A DNA stretch of 64,000 nt, from positions 1-64,000 of the forward strand of contig JACPHN010000023.1 in NCBI GenBank assembly GCA_016188575.1, given 5' to 3'. A model generated the notes under the pieces. That model had not been told where the DNA came from and did not search any database. It worked only from the letters and a program-made list of their open reading frames with translations. Below, piece after piece: positions 23,441-32,454 of the stretch. The DNA comes from Candidatus Schekmanbacteria bacterium. Its GTDB lineage: Bacteria > CSSED10-310 > JACPHN01. The translations under genes and the position numbers were made by a program. The number at the start of each line of letters is the position of its first letter. The first letter of the stretch is position 1.

Positions 23441-26242
23441 ATGACAAGAAACCTGACCCCAGTCAGCAGTGAGGCTTTTTGGTCGGAGCCTCGAAGAACC
23501 GTCGCGGCGCCTGACGCCGCGAGCCGCACCAGCGGTGGCCCTTCAAGTCGCGTGCACCTCTCGATATCGGACAACCAAATGACTGCGGTCATTGATTGCC
23601 TCGATCCCGGCTCTCCGCGCTCCGACCCGATTTCGCCGGATGAGGTATACGCCGAGCTCGCCAGGCTCGGCGTCTGCCACGGCATCGATCATCAGGCGAT
23701 CCAGCTCGCGGTCTCGCGCACGGCCCAGCATGGAACCGCTCCATACCGCATCGTGGTCGCGCGCGGGACGCCGGCGACGCCGGGGTGGGCGGGCGAAGTT
23801 ACCCTGTGCTTCGATTCCGGCCTCCTGGGGCGCGGCCAGGAACAGGCCGTCGTCCCAGGCCAGATCCTCGCGCGCGTGCGCCCCGGAGCGCCGGGGTCCA
23901 GTGGCGTCACCGTCATCGGCGCCTACGTCGCGCCCACCGCCCCAGAGGGCATGACTCTGGAGGCTGGGGCGGGTGTGGTAAGCGATACCGACGGCGTTCA
24001 GACGACGTATCGGGCGGCGGCCTATGGCTTCCTGTACGTCACCGATCGCGTGCTGTCGGTCAATCCCACAGTCCGCATCTCGGCCAACGAGCTCGAGGTT
24101 CGCATGGACCTCCAGGCGCGGGTCGTTACCGCTGTGCCGCCGCGACCGGACCTCGCGATGGCTCCGTCAACAAGTCCGGCGGCACCCGCCTGGGTCAGCG
24201 CCGCCGAAATCGTCGCCACTCTCCACCAGCACGGCGTGACGTTCGGCATCGATGAAGGCGAGATCGCCCGCTCCCTGGAATCCTCCCGACTCTTCGGCCG
24301 ACTCGTTCGTGACGTCGTCGTCGCCCGTGGACGCACCCCGCAGTCGCCGGACCGACCCGCATTCCTGCTCGCGCAACAGTACCTCAACGACAGCGGCAGC
24401 CCGGACCTGGCCGGACCGGCGTACCCCTGGCCGGTCGTCGCCGGCGACGTCGTCGCCGCAGATCTTCCGCAAAGCTTCCGAGAAGGCTGCTCGGTGCGGG
24501 GAACACCCATTCCCCACGCGCCGGCGGAGGCCCCCGCTGCGGACGGCGCGGGCCTGCATCGGGATGCGGAAGGGCGCTGGATCGTGGATCGCCGCGGAGT
24601 GCTGCTGGTGCACGGTGCGTCCCTGCGCGTCTCCGAGGAGCTCGTGCTCACCGGCGCTCTGTTCGCTCCGGCAACCCTTTCCGTGGAGGCGAGTCTGCGT
24701 ATCGTCGGCGCAGTTGAAGACGATGTCTTCATCAAGGTCGGCGGCGATTGCATTATCGAGGGGGACGTCGGCAACGCCTTCATCGAGGCTCGCGGCAACG
24801 TCGTGGTCCGCGGCGAGGTCCGGGGGACAGGCGAGTGCCGGCTGCGCGCGGGTCAATCGATCATCGCGCGCTCGGTGGCGGACGTCGAGCTCGAAGCGCG
24901 CGGGGACATTCTGATCCACGGCAAGGCCGTTTCCGCGCGGCTCCGTTCCGGCGGCTCGGTGACGATCGCCGGCGAACCTGGCCTCCTGTCCGGCGGATGC
25001 GTGGACGCGGTGCGCGGCGTTTGCACCGTCAGCCTCGACTGCGGAACCACCGGCGTGACTCGGGTGCGCCTTGGGCTCGACAGTGAAAAGGCGGCCACTC
25101 TCGCCGACCTGCGCTGCAAGGTGGCCGCCGGTTTCAAGCTCTCCTCCCGGCAGCGGCGCGAGCTGGATCTTCTGGAAGCCGCGAGCTCGCACTCAGGAGA
25201 TATCAATCTCACCGTCCTCCGTTCGCTCGGCCCCGATCTCCAGATTCAGATCGGCGAGCATACGCGGCGAGTCACGCGCCCGCTATGCGCCGTAATGTTT
25301 GCCGCCAGCCCGCGGGGCTCGGGCATCGTCGAGCGTGAGCTGAACACTGGAGCCGACAAGGCACAGGCAAGCACCGCGGCTCCTGCAACGACCGCCGCAG
25401 CCATGGGTACCGGCACTGGCGCGGGCCGCGCGCTCATCGCCGACGCCTCGCGATTTTCTCGCAGCCACCTCGGCGCCATTCTCAAGCGCCAAGGTTGGAA
25501 GGTGATCGGCGAAAGTGCAACCGCCGAGGAAACTCGCGAAATCGCCGAGATCACCCACCCCGACGTGATCTTCCTCGATCTCGCGTTGCCGGGAGAGCCT
25601 GCCGGTCTGGGTCTGGTGCGCGAGCTGCGCCGGCGCTTCTCAGCGTCAAAGATCTGGGTCATGGGCACCGGAATCGGCGACGACGGTGAAGTGGCATCGC
25701 TGGCCGCCGGTGCCGGCAGGGTCCTGCACAAGCCCTTCGAAGCGCCGATCATCGCCGCAGCGCTACACGATGGCGGCAGCGCTTCCGCGCTGCCTGCCGC
25801 GCTGAACAGTGAGCTGGCCGGCTCGCCGCACGCCACCGCCGCCGCAGGCCGCCGCAGGACCGTGCTCGTCGTCGAGGACGACCTCGATTGCCGAGAGGCC
25901 ATTCGCGCCTTGCTCGAAGCCGACGATCTGGAAGTCGTCGTGTCCGGAACTGCCGAGCGGGCGATGCGCCTGATTGCCACGCGATGCCCGGACCTCATGC
26001 TGCTCGACCTCGACCTGCCGGGAATGCCGGGAGAGTCCCTGCTGCGCTGGCTCCGATTTCATTCGGCGCGACCCGACTTGCCAGCCATCATCGTCAGCGG
26101 GCGAGTCACCAAGAACGCCGTCAGCGACATCACCGAGCTCGGAGTCAGCGCGTGTCTGACCAAGCCGATCGACCCCGCCCGCTTGCGCAGCACCGTGAAC
26201 CGCACTGCGTCTCCCGCGGATACAGCGGCGGGGGGAGAGTGA
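23441..26242 (+). CDS. FapA/DUF342-type protein with duplicated N-domain and two receiver domains
   Basis: This protein has about 933 residues. Two copies of the FapA N-domain come first: VYAELARLGVCHGID ... VVARGTPATPG and IVATLHQHGVTFGID ... VVARGRTPQSPD. A DUF342 right-handed beta-helix follows (VLLVHGASLRVSEELVLTG, IIEGDVGNAFIEARGNVVV). The C-terminal third carries two receivers, about 663-780 with phospho-Asp in FLDLALPG and about 805-930 with LVVEDD, LLDLDLPG and LTKPID. FapA proteins of deltaproteobacterial types often accompany signalling modules, but two receivers on one chain is unusual. The start is uncertain: ATGs at 23357, 23381 and 23441 are in frame and none has a strong ribosome site. 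I took the last, which leaves the domains whole. The NtrC-type gene converges 136 bp downstream. Confidence 0.8.
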   Translation: MTRNLTPVSSEAFWSEPRRTVAAPDAASRTSGGPSSRVHLSISDNQMTAVIDCLDPGSPRSDPISPDEVYAELARLGVCHGIDHQAIQLAVSRTAQHGTAPYRIVVARGTPATPGWAGEVTLCFDSGLLGRGQEQAVVPGQILARVRPGAPGSSGVTVIGAYVAPTAPEGMTLEAGAGVVSDTDGVQTTYRAAAYGFLYVTDRVLSVNPTVRISANELEVRMDLQARVVTAVPPRPDLAMAPSTSPAAPAWVSAAEIVATLHQHGVTFGIDEGEIARSLESSRLFGRLVRDVVVARGRTPQSPDRPAFLLAQQYLNDSGSPDLAGPAYPWPVVAGDVVAADLPQSFREGCSVRGTPIPHAPAEAPAADGAGLHRDAEGRWIVDRRGVLLVHGASLRVSEELVLTGALFAPATLSVEASLRIVGAVEDDVFIKVGGDCIIEGDVGNAFIEARGNVVVRGEVRGTGECRLRAGQSIIARSVADVELEARGDILIHGKAVSARLRSGGSVTIAGEPGLLSGGCVDAVRGVCTVSLDCGTTGVTRVRLGLDSEKAATLADLRCKVAAGFKLSSRQRRELDLLEAASSHSGDINLTVLRSLGPDLQIQIGEHTRRVTRPLCAVMFAASPRGSGIVERELNTGADKAQASTAAPATTAAAMGTGTGAGRALIADASRFSRSHLGAILKRQGWKVIGESATAEETREIAEITHPDVIFLDLALPGEPAGLGLVRELRRRFSASKIWVMGTGIGDDGEVASLAAGAGRVLHKPFEAPIIAAALHDGGSASALPAALNSELAGSPHATAAAGRRRTVLVVEDDLDCREAIRALLEADDLEVVVSGTAERAMRLIATRCPDLMLLDLDLPGMPGESLLRWLRFHSARPDLPAIIVSGRVTKNAVSDITELGVSACLTKPIDPARLRSTVNRTASPADTAAGGE

Positions 26243-26378
26243 GCGCAATTGCGCCGGGGCACCGCCGCGTTTCCGACGTTGGCGCGCTCCATGAGCTCAG
26301 CCGCGGGCGGGGCGCGCCGAGGTGGGGCGTCTTCGTGAGGCGCTTTCAGCCGCACAGGCCGCGGATCCAGGGCGGCCG

Positions 26379-27791
26379 TCACCGCCGGAAGAGCTCCGCG
26401 TCGAGCTCGCAGCGCTTTAGCTTCCGCCAGAAGCTCTTGCGGTCCATCCCCGCGGCCTGCGCGGCGCGGCTGACGTTGCCGCCGAAGCGCCGCAACGATT
26501 CCTCCAGATACCGCCGATCGAAGAGATCAAGGAAACGCGTCTTCTGCACCTGGTAGGGCTCTTCAGCCGATGGCTGAATCGATACCGCGCCCGGCGTCAC
26601 CGCACCAAGAGCGTCCGTGTCGATCCACTCCTGATTCGTCATCACCATCAGTCGCTTCACCTTGTTGGCGAGCTCGCGCACGTTGCCGGGCCACTCATGC
26701 TCCATGAGCAGCCGCATGGCGCGCGGCGTGAAACCTTTCGTGGTTACATCGAGCTCGGCGCGAAAGCGAGCCATGAAGTGATTGACGAGAAGCGGGATGT
26801 CGTCGCGGCGCTCTCGCAGCGGTGGGGTCACGATCGGGACGACGTTGATCCGGTAGTAGAGATCCTCTCGGAAAGTGCCCCGTTTCACCTCGCGTTCCAA
26901 GTTCTTGTTGGTGGCCGAAAGTAGCCGCACGTCCACCTCGATGGTCTTGGTCCCACCCACGCGCGTGAACTGCTGCGACTGCAAGACGCGGAGGAGCTGC
27001 ACCTGGATCGGCGGCGTCATTTCTCCGATCTCGTCGAGAAAGAGCGTCCCGCCATCCGCTTCGTCGAAAAAACCCTTCTTCGCCTTGGTCGCACCGGTAA
27101 AGGCGCCCGGTTCGTGCCCGAATAGCTCATCGCGCAGGAGCTCCTCGCTCAGGGCCCCGCAATTGACGATGACGAACGGCGCCTCTTGCCGCTTGCTCAT
27201 GCGATGAATTGCCCGCGCCACGACTTCCTTGCCCGTGCCGCTTTCCCCGGTGATCAGCACCGTGACGTCGCTCTTGGCAACCATGGCAATCTGCGTCGCG
27301 ATGTCGCGCATGGCGGCGCTCTCCCCCACCAACACGTCGGACATGCGCCGCTGCCGGCGGTTGGCGTCTTGCTGGAGCGCCTGGACCTGGTTCTCCAGCT
27401 CCCACTGGTGCAGGACTTTCTTGACCCGGAGCATCAGCTCATCGGGGCGAATGGGCTTGGTAAGGTAGTCCGCCGCGCCCATCTTCAGCGCCTTGACCGC
27501 CGTCTGCACGGTGCCGTGGCCGGTGAGAATGATGGACGACATCCGCGGCGCAAGCGATTGCGCGCGCTGGAGCAGCGTGAGACCATCCATACCGGAGAGC
27601 GAGAGGTCAGTGATCATGAGAGCAAATGGCACCTCGCCAAGAATAGCCACGGCCGACTCGGCGGACGGCACCGTCGTTACCGTCAGGCCCTCCGCCTCCA
27701 AGATCAACCGGACCGGCTCGCGGATCTCCTCGTCGTCGTCGACGACAAGCACCTGTCCGAAGTCATTTGGAGCCACAGCGTTCACCGCCAC
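26379..27791 (-). CDS. Sigma-54-dependent response regulator (NtrC family)
   Basis: The 470-residue regulator has three domains. The receiver (about 12-130) has VVDDDEE, phospho-Asp62 in ITDLSLSGMDG and Lys in YLTKPIRP. The AAA+ domain (about 155-390) has Walker A GESGTGKE, the sigma-54 contact loop GAFTGA, Walker B GGTLFLDEIGEM and the arginine motif FREDLYYRINV. The C-terminal Fis-type helix-turn-helix is RFGGNVSRAAQAAGMDRKSF. It activates transcription from -24/-12 promoters. The cognate kinase is not adjacent. The gene begins 9 bp after proS on the same strand, so the two may be co-transcribed. I saw no -24/-12 site in the window. Confidence 0.94.
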   Translation of the reverse strand: MAVNAVAPNDFGQVLVVDDDEEIREPVRLILEAEGLTVTTVPSAESAVAILGEVPFALMITDLSLSGMDGLTLLQRAQSLAPRMSSIILTGHGTVQTAVKALKMGAADYLTKPIRPDELMLRVKKVLHQWELENQVQALQQDANRRQRRMSDVLVGESAAMRDIATQIAMVAKSDVTVLITGESGTGKEVVARAIHRMSKRQEAPFVIVNCGALSEELLRDELFGHEPGAFTGATKAKKGFFDEADGGTLFLDEIGEMTPPIQVQLLRVLQSQQFTRVGGTKTIEVDVRLLSATNKNLEREVKRGTFREDLYYRINVVPIVTPPLRERRDDIPLLVNHFMARFRAELDVTTKGFTPRAMRLLMEHEWPGNVRELANKVKRLMVMTNQEWIDTDALGAVTPGAVSIQPSAEEPYQVQKTRFLDLFDRRYLEESLRRFGGNVSRAAQAAGMDRKSFWRKLKRCELDAELFRR

Positions 27792-27800
27792 GCGAGCGCG

Positions 27801-29255
27801 TCAAAACGCGCGACTGAACACCGCGACGCGGTTGGTGAGCTGTCCGGTCAGGAAACAGCGGCCTGCCGGTCCACCTTGTTCGGACACCGGAAAGCACCGC
27901 AGCGTGAGCTTCGTTTCCTCTTTGAGGCGTAGCTCATCTTCATTGCTACCGGCCCAGTGAACCTTGATGAAACCACCGGCCTCCTCCGCGTGCTTCTTGA
28001 AAGCTGCGACGTCGTCGATACCCTCGCGCGTGTTCGCTTGCCGGAACGCCAGCGCCTGCTGGTACAGGCCATCGTGCACCTCGCGCAGCAAGCCGGGGAC
28101 GCGCGCCGCAAGTCCCTCGCTCGGAATTCCGAACGTCTTCCCTTCCTTCCCCGGCAGGTGTCGTCGCGCCACCACGACGCAGTTATCGCGCACGTCGCGC
28201 GGCCCCACCTCCAGCCGCAGGGGAACGCCGCGCAGCTCCCAGTCGTTGAATTTGAACCCCGGAGTGAGACCATCTCGTTCATCGAGGTGCACGCGAATCT
28301 CGGCCGCGGCAAGGTCATCGCGAACCCGGCGCGCATACGCCAGAACGTCTTGCCGCTCCTCATTCTTGCGCCAGATCGGCACGATGACCACCTGAATCGG
28401 CGCCAACGCCGGCGGGAGCCGCAGCCCGCGATCGTCCCCGTGAGCCATGATGACGGCGCCCACGAAGCGCGTGCTCACCCCCCACGACGTGGTGTGCACG
28501 TAGTGCTGCTCGTTTTGTACGTCGAGATATTGAATGTTGAAGACCCGTGAGAAGTTCTCCCCGAGGTAGTGCGACGTTCCCGCTTGTAGTGCCCAGCCGT
28601 TGCCCATCATCGCTTCGATTGCGTAGGTGGCGACGGCGCCCGCGAAACGCTCGTTCTCGCTTTTCTGGCCCTTGATGACGGGGATTGCCGCGACTCCCTC
28701 GGCGACCTCCGCGTAAATATCGAGCATCCGCAGAGTCTCGTCAAGCGCATCGTCCTGCGTGGCGTGCGCGGTGTGACCTTCCTGCCAGAGAAACTCCGTG
28801 GTGCGCAGGAACGGCCGCGTGCGCAGCTCCCAGCGCACGACGTTGGCCCATTGATTGATGAGCAGCGGGAGGTCCCGATAGCTCTTGACCCAGCGGGAAA
28901 AGGCGTGACCGATGATGGTCTCGGAAGTCGGGCGGACGGCAAGCGGCTCCTCGAGCTGCTTACCGCCGCCAATGGTGACGATGGCCAGCTCCGGGCTGAA
29001 ACCCTCCACGTGTTTCGCTTCCTTTTCCAGGAAGCTCATCGGAATGAAGAGAGGAAAATACGCGTTCTGGTGCCCTGTCGCCTTGAAGCGCCGGTCCAGC
29101 TCGCGCTGCACCGCTTCCCAGATGGCATAGCCATACGGTTTGATGATCATGCTGCCGCGCACCGGCGAGTCCTCCGTCAGCTCCGCCTCACGCAGGACGT
29201 CCAGATACCACCGGGAGTAGTCAACGGATCGGGGGGTGATGACGCTTTCTGTCAT
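27801..29255 (-). CDS. proS: Prolyl-tRNA synthetase, archaeal/eukaryotic type
   Basis: This class II synthetase attaches proline to tRNA-Pro. At 484 residues it is the short ProS type 3, found in archaea, eukaryotes and some bacteria; the inserted editing domain of the common bacterial form is missing. Landmarks are SPVRGSMIIKPYGYAIWEAV, PTSETIIGHAFSRWV, the motif-2 region RPFLRTTEFLWQEGHTAH, motif 3 near MAHGDDRGLRLPP, and the anticodon-binding domain with VHLDERDGLTPGFKFNDWEL. The ATG at 29255 has CGGAG ten bases upstream; an upstream in-frame start would add an implausible leader. The apbE gene is divergent. Confidence 0.95.
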   Translation of the reverse strand: MTESVITPRSVDYSRWYLDVLREAELTEDSPVRGSMIIKPYGYAIWEAVQRELDRRFKATGHQNAYFPLFIPMSFLEKEAKHVEGFSPELAIVTIGGGKQLEEPLAVRPTSETIIGHAFSRWVKSYRDLPLLINQWANVVRWELRTRPFLRTTEFLWQEGHTAHATQDDALDETLRMLDIYAEVAEGVAAIPVIKGQKSENERFAGAVATYAIEAMMGNGWALQAGTSHYLGENFSRVFNIQYLDVQNEQHYVHTTSWGVSTRFVGAVIMAHGDDRGLRLPPALAPIQVVIVPIWRKNEERQDVLAYARRVRDDLAAAEIRVHLDERDGLTPGFKFNDWELRGVPLRLEVGPRDVRDNCVVVARRHLPGKEGKTFGIPSEGLAARVPGLLREVHDGLYQQALAFRQANTREGIDDVAAFKKHAEEAGGFIKVHWAGSNEDELRLKEETKLTLRCFPVSEQGGPAGRCFLTGQLTNRVAVFSRAF

Positions 29256-29394
29256 GGCTTGCTCCGCTATGTGAGATGCTCCCCGCTGCCGTGATCGATG
29301 CGGCGCGCGGTGCGCAGGACAAAGATAGCATGGATCAGCGGCTGATGACAGACGGCCTGCGAAAAGGGACACCCGCTCTCGCATGCGACATTCG

Positions 29395-29423
29395 TGGATT
29401 TGCCTCGGCGCGTCGAGTATAAT
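29395..29423 (+). promoter_or_regulatory. Candidate sigma-70 promoter for apbE
   Basis: A consensus -10 TATAAT (29418-29423) is preceded at 17 bp by the weak -35 TGGATT. It lies 60 bp upstream of the apbE start in the proS-apbE divergent spacer. Confidence 0.5.
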
Positions 29424-29482
29424 GGGCGGAGCTCGGGATAGTAGCGAGCTGGGTAAGAGCTACTCGAAGCTGTGATCACACC

Positions 29483-30562
29483 ATGGTGCTCAGACTGCCT
29501 CGCAGCATCGCAGCCGCATTGATCGTTGCCGGCGCGGCCCTGGCCAGTTGTCGGGGCTCCGGAGAAAACGCCACGATGGTGGTAGCGATGGCCGGCCCTA
29601 CGATGGGCGCCACCTACTCGCTAGAAGTCGTGGCTGCAAGCGCAGCGGATGCCTCGCGCTTTCGGGACATGCAGGCCGCCGTCGACAGCATCCTCGCTTC
29701 CGTAGATGCCGACATGTCGACATACCGGCAGGACAGTGCGCTGGCGCGCCTCAATCATCACGCCGAGGCGACGCCTTTTCCGGTGCCGCAAGCGCTGGAG
29801 GAAGTGCTCGTCAGGGCAGCGGAGATTCACGCCGTCACCGATGGTGCGTTCGATGTCACGATCGCCCCGCTGATCCATCTTTGGGGCTTCGACCGGCCGG
29901 GAAGCCGCGACGCGCCGCCCACGGACGACGAAATCGCCGCCGCTCTCGCCGCCAAAGGAGCGAAAAGCGTGCTGGTCGAGAACGGGTTCGTTACGAAGAA
30001 GAACCCGCGGGTCACCATCAACCTGAACGCCATCGCTCCGGGCTACGCGGTCGATCGCATCTTCGCGGCGCTATGGGAGGCGGGCGCGCGCAATCTGATG
30101 GTCGAGGTAGGCGGAGAGGTGCGCGTTGCCGGGAGCAACTCGCAGGGAGATCCGTGGCGAATTGGCATCAACACTCCCGCTCCGGAGGCTGCAATCACCG
30201 ACGTAACCACCGTCGCTACCGTCCGCGCTGGGGCCGTGGCCACGAGCGGCACGTACCGCAACTTTTTCGCGTATCAGGGGAGGCGCTACTCCCATATCCT
30301 CGACCCCAGGACGGGCTATCCCGTTTCCCATGATCTGGTCAGCGCCACGATTCTCGCGTCTGACTGTATGACCGCCGATGGTCTGGCCACGGCCGCCATC
30401 GTGCTCGGGGAAGAGCGAATGCGCCAGGTCATGAGCGCCATGCCAGGCATCGAAGCCCTCTTCATTCACCGCGAAGGCTCCGCACCGGAGCGCTTTACCG
30501 TGTCGGCGACGAACGGTTTCCCCCTCGCGCGCAACGACGCTCGGCCGGCCAGCGGTTCCTGA
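29483..30562 (+). CDS. apbE: FAD:protein FMN transferase ApbE, lipoprotein
   Basis: ApbE attaches FMN to Thr/Ser of target flavoproteins on the outside of the inner membrane. The 359-residue protein begins with a lipoprotein signal ending LASC (Cys23). Family motifs are MGATYSLEV, DMSTYRQDSALARLN, GAFDVTIAPLIHLWGF, INLNAIAPGYAVDRI, VEVGGEVRVAG, TSGTYRNFF, RYSHILDPRTGYPV and the metal-binding segment ASDCMTADGLATAAIVLG. No Rnf/Nqr-type target is nearby. The ribosome-binding site of the ATG at 29483 is weak. The gene is divergent from proS. Confidence 0.93.
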   Translation: MVLRLPRSIAAALIVAGAALASCRGSGENATMVVAMAGPTMGATYSLEVVAASAADASRFRDMQAAVDSILASVDADMSTYRQDSALARLNHHAEATPFPVPQALEEVLVRAAEIHAVTDGAFDVTIAPLIHLWGFDRPGSRDAPPTDDEIAAALAAKGAKSVLVENGFVTKKNPRVTINLNAIAPGYAVDRIFAALWEAGARNLMVEVGGEVRVAGSNSQGDPWRIGINTPAPEAAITDVTTVATVRAGAVATSGTYRNFFAYQGRRYSHILDPRTGYPVSHDLVSATILASDCMTADGLATAAIVLGEERMRQVMSAMPGIEALFIHREGSAPERFTVSATNGFPLARNDARPASGS

Positions 30563-30627
30563 CGAGCATTGGCGCCCAGGTCTTCTCATCTGCAGGTTCC
30601 GAATGCCGCCCTCTGGAGGTCTTGGTG

Positions 30628-31401
30628 ATGAGCAAAGTCGCGCAGAAGTCAGGGGCGCGAGCACTCGTGCTGGCGCTGGCAATGTCGGTCGCACTTGCGA
30701 GCGCCAGGGAGGCCTCGGCGGAAGAGAACGGCGTATCAGCGTCTGTGGACGTGGCGATGTTCTCTGCATATATATGGCGAGGACAAGTTATCAATGACGA
30801 AGCCGTTTTGCAGCCGAGTTTGACTGTTGAAAAGAACGGATTATCCATAAACGCATGGTCATCTATGAACATGACGAATCGCGACGATGCTCAGTACGAT
30901 TTTTCGGAGCTCGATGTTACAGTTTCATACGCGCGGGCGCTCGGACCCATTACGGTCGAGGCGGCGCTTCTGAGCTATACCTTTCCCGGCCCGGGTCAGG
31001 GCGCTCAGGGCCGAGAAGCCTGCGTAAGCTTGTCCGCGGACGTCCCGGCGGCGCCGACAGTGGCGGTTTACTACGGCTTCAGTGGCCTCGAGGGCATCTA
31101 TGCCTCGTTGTCTGTTGGACACTCGCTTGCCTTCGGACAGCGGTATGCGCTTGATCTCGAGATCACGGGTGGATACGGAACGAACAAGTATAACGCTTTG
31201 TATTTTGGCGTTGCGGAAAATCGCATGAACGATGTGACGGCAACCGCTGCCTTCTCGGCCACGGTCACGCAGTCGGTCACGGTGACGCCGGTGATCCAGT
31301 ACGCCGTAATCGCCGACAGCAAGGTCGCTGACGGCGCAAGAGCGATATACGGTGATGATCGCAAGCTCGTGGCGGGAATCTCGATCGGCTACGCGCTGTA
31401 G
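30628..31401 (+). CDS. Exported outer-membrane-type protein (Gcw_chp/TIGR02001-like)
   Basis: This 257-residue protein has a signal peptide (core LVLALAMSVALASA, cleavage likely at AREASA). The mature start VDVAMFSAYIWRGQ with VLQPSLTVEKNG resembles the Gcw_chp family of proteobacterial exported proteins. The rest alternates hydrophobic and polar residues in beta-strand fashion and ends in ISIGYAL, as in small outer-membrane barrels. I chose the ATG at 30628 (GGAGG eight bases upstream); a TTG and GTG directly before it are alternatives. The stretch 30760-30900 is clearly richer in A+T than its neighbours, which may indicate acquisition from elsewhere. The substrate or role is unknown. Confidence 0.7.
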   Translation: MSKVAQKSGARALVLALAMSVALASAREASAEENGVSASVDVAMFSAYIWRGQVINDEAVLQPSLTVEKNGLSINAWSSMNMTNRDDAQYDFSELDVTVSYARALGPITVEAALLSYTFPGPGQGAQGREACVSLSADVPAAPTVAVYYGFSGLEGIYASLSVGHSLAFGQRYALDLEITGGYGTNKYNALYFGVAENRMNDVTATAAFSATVTQSVTVTPVIQYAVIADSKVADGARAIYGDDRKLVAGISIGYAL

Positions 31402-31495
31402 GCAAAGCAGGGCAGCGAGGCGACTTGCATTTCGGCCTCGTCGCGCTATGCTGAGGGGCATGCAACTGCGGTCGTCTGCGCCGGCACGTGATCTC

Positions 31496-32104
31496 ATGCG
31501 GAACGGTAATTCTCGGCGCGCGCTGAAACAAGGTGGCGGATCTACCCGGGGGGCGCATTCTCGTGCGCTCTTGGTGGTGCTCTGCCTGCTGCCCGTTTGG
31601 GGCGGGGGGTGCGACGTCCGTCCGGATCCCGTCGATGATCCGTACGTGCGGGCAAAGATCAAGGTGCCTGAAGAGCACCCTGACGGCCCGTCGGAGCGGG
31701 TCTTTGCGGCCACAGGAAAGGCCTCCGAAACCGGCGGCGATCTGGTCATCAAGGCCAGAAGTGGAAGCGATGCCTTATTCATGACCATTGACAGCTTCCC
31801 CGATCGTGAAGGGGTCTTTGAAATGGGATCGAGCACGAGCTTCGGCGCGTGGGGTTCGATTCCAAGCTCGTGTTCCGACTGGGGTCCGACTTCGCCACCG
31901 CCCTGCACGCTGACTCACACGAGCCGCCAGAACTGGGGCTATCTCGTGGTCACCACCTATCGCAGTGACCAGATTGCGGGTACATTCAATTTCCGCGCCC
32001 ACGACCCCAATGAGCCGGAAACATCGCTCAACCTCACCGATGGGGAGCTCAACCAGCCGTGGGCTGGATCACGGCGTGCCGAGTCGGCATTACCTCTGCC
32101 CTAG
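31496..32104 (+). CDS. Small lipoprotein, possibly DUF6252-like
   Basis: The protein has about 202 residues. A basic n-region, hydrophobic core and WGGGC form a plausible lipoprotein signal. Later segments LVIKARSGSDALFMTIDSF and DQIAGTFNFRAHDP resemble the beta-rich lipoproteins grouped as DUF6252, whose function is unknown. The start is unclear. ATGs at 31448, 31460 and 31496 are all in frame with weak ribosome sites; the last gives the most ordinary signal peptide. It follows the exported barrel-like gene by about 95 bp. Confidence 0.6.
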   Translation: MRNGNSRRALKQGGGSTRGAHSRALLVVLCLLPVWGGGCDVRPDPVDDPYVRAKIKVPEEHPDGPSERVFAATGKASETGGDLVIKARSGSDALFMTIDSFPDREGVFEMGSSTSFGAWGSIPSSCSDWGPTSPPPCTLTHTSRQNWGYLVVTTYRSDQIAGTFNFRAHDPNEPETSLNLTDGELNQPWAGSRRAESALPLP

Positions 32105-32243
32105 GCGCGCAAACGGGCGCCGGCCGCGGCGCTCCACGATGACGCGTAACCGCGCAGCGGCGGTCTGACAGCAGACCCGTTCGCGGCGCCGAGCGGAGCT
32201 GCGGCCAGTCGCAGCCGTATCGGTCGGCACCCGCGGGCCCTGA

Positions 32244-32273
32244 TTGACGCATGGCATCGCGGGGTATTACAAT
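32244..32273 (+). promoter_or_regulatory. Sigma-70 promoter for tRNA-Gln
   Basis: TTGACG (32244-32249) and TACAAT (32268-32273) are separated by 18 bp. Transcription would start about 15 bp before the mature tRNA. Confidence 0.65.
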
Positions 32274-32294
32274 TAGCCGCAATGGCACAACCGG

Positions 32295-32366
32295 TGGGGC
32301 GTGGCCAAGTGGTAAGGCACGGGGTTTTGGTCCCCGTATACGTAGGTTCGAATCCTACCGCCCCAG
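32295..32366 (+). tRNA. tRNA-Gln (UUG anticodon)
   Basis: This is a 72-nt cloverleaf. The acceptor stem TGGGGCG pairs with CGCCCCA, the anticodon stem is CGGGG/CCCCG around TTTTGGT (anticodon TTG, reading CAA), and the T arm is GTAGG-TTCGAAT-CCTAC. The discriminator is G and CCA is not encoded. The promoter at 32244-32273 serves it, and iscS follows about 90 bp downstream. Confidence 0.95.
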
Positions 32367-32405
32367 TTCGTCGGCAGGCGCATGAGCGCGCGGTTAGTGT
32401 GATGA

Positions 32406-32430
32406 AATCAGGACTGAAACGGTCCTGATT
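32406..32430 (+). terminator. Hairpin between tRNA-Gln and iscS (possible terminator or leader element)
   Basis: A perfect 9-bp stem, AATCAGGAC with GTCCTGATT, encloses the loop TGAAACG. Four bases later comes TTTTCTT. This could end the tRNA transcript or form part of the iscS leader. The T-run is imperfect. Confidence 0.45.
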
Positions 32431-32454
32431 CCGGTTTTCTTGGGCAATAGGGCA

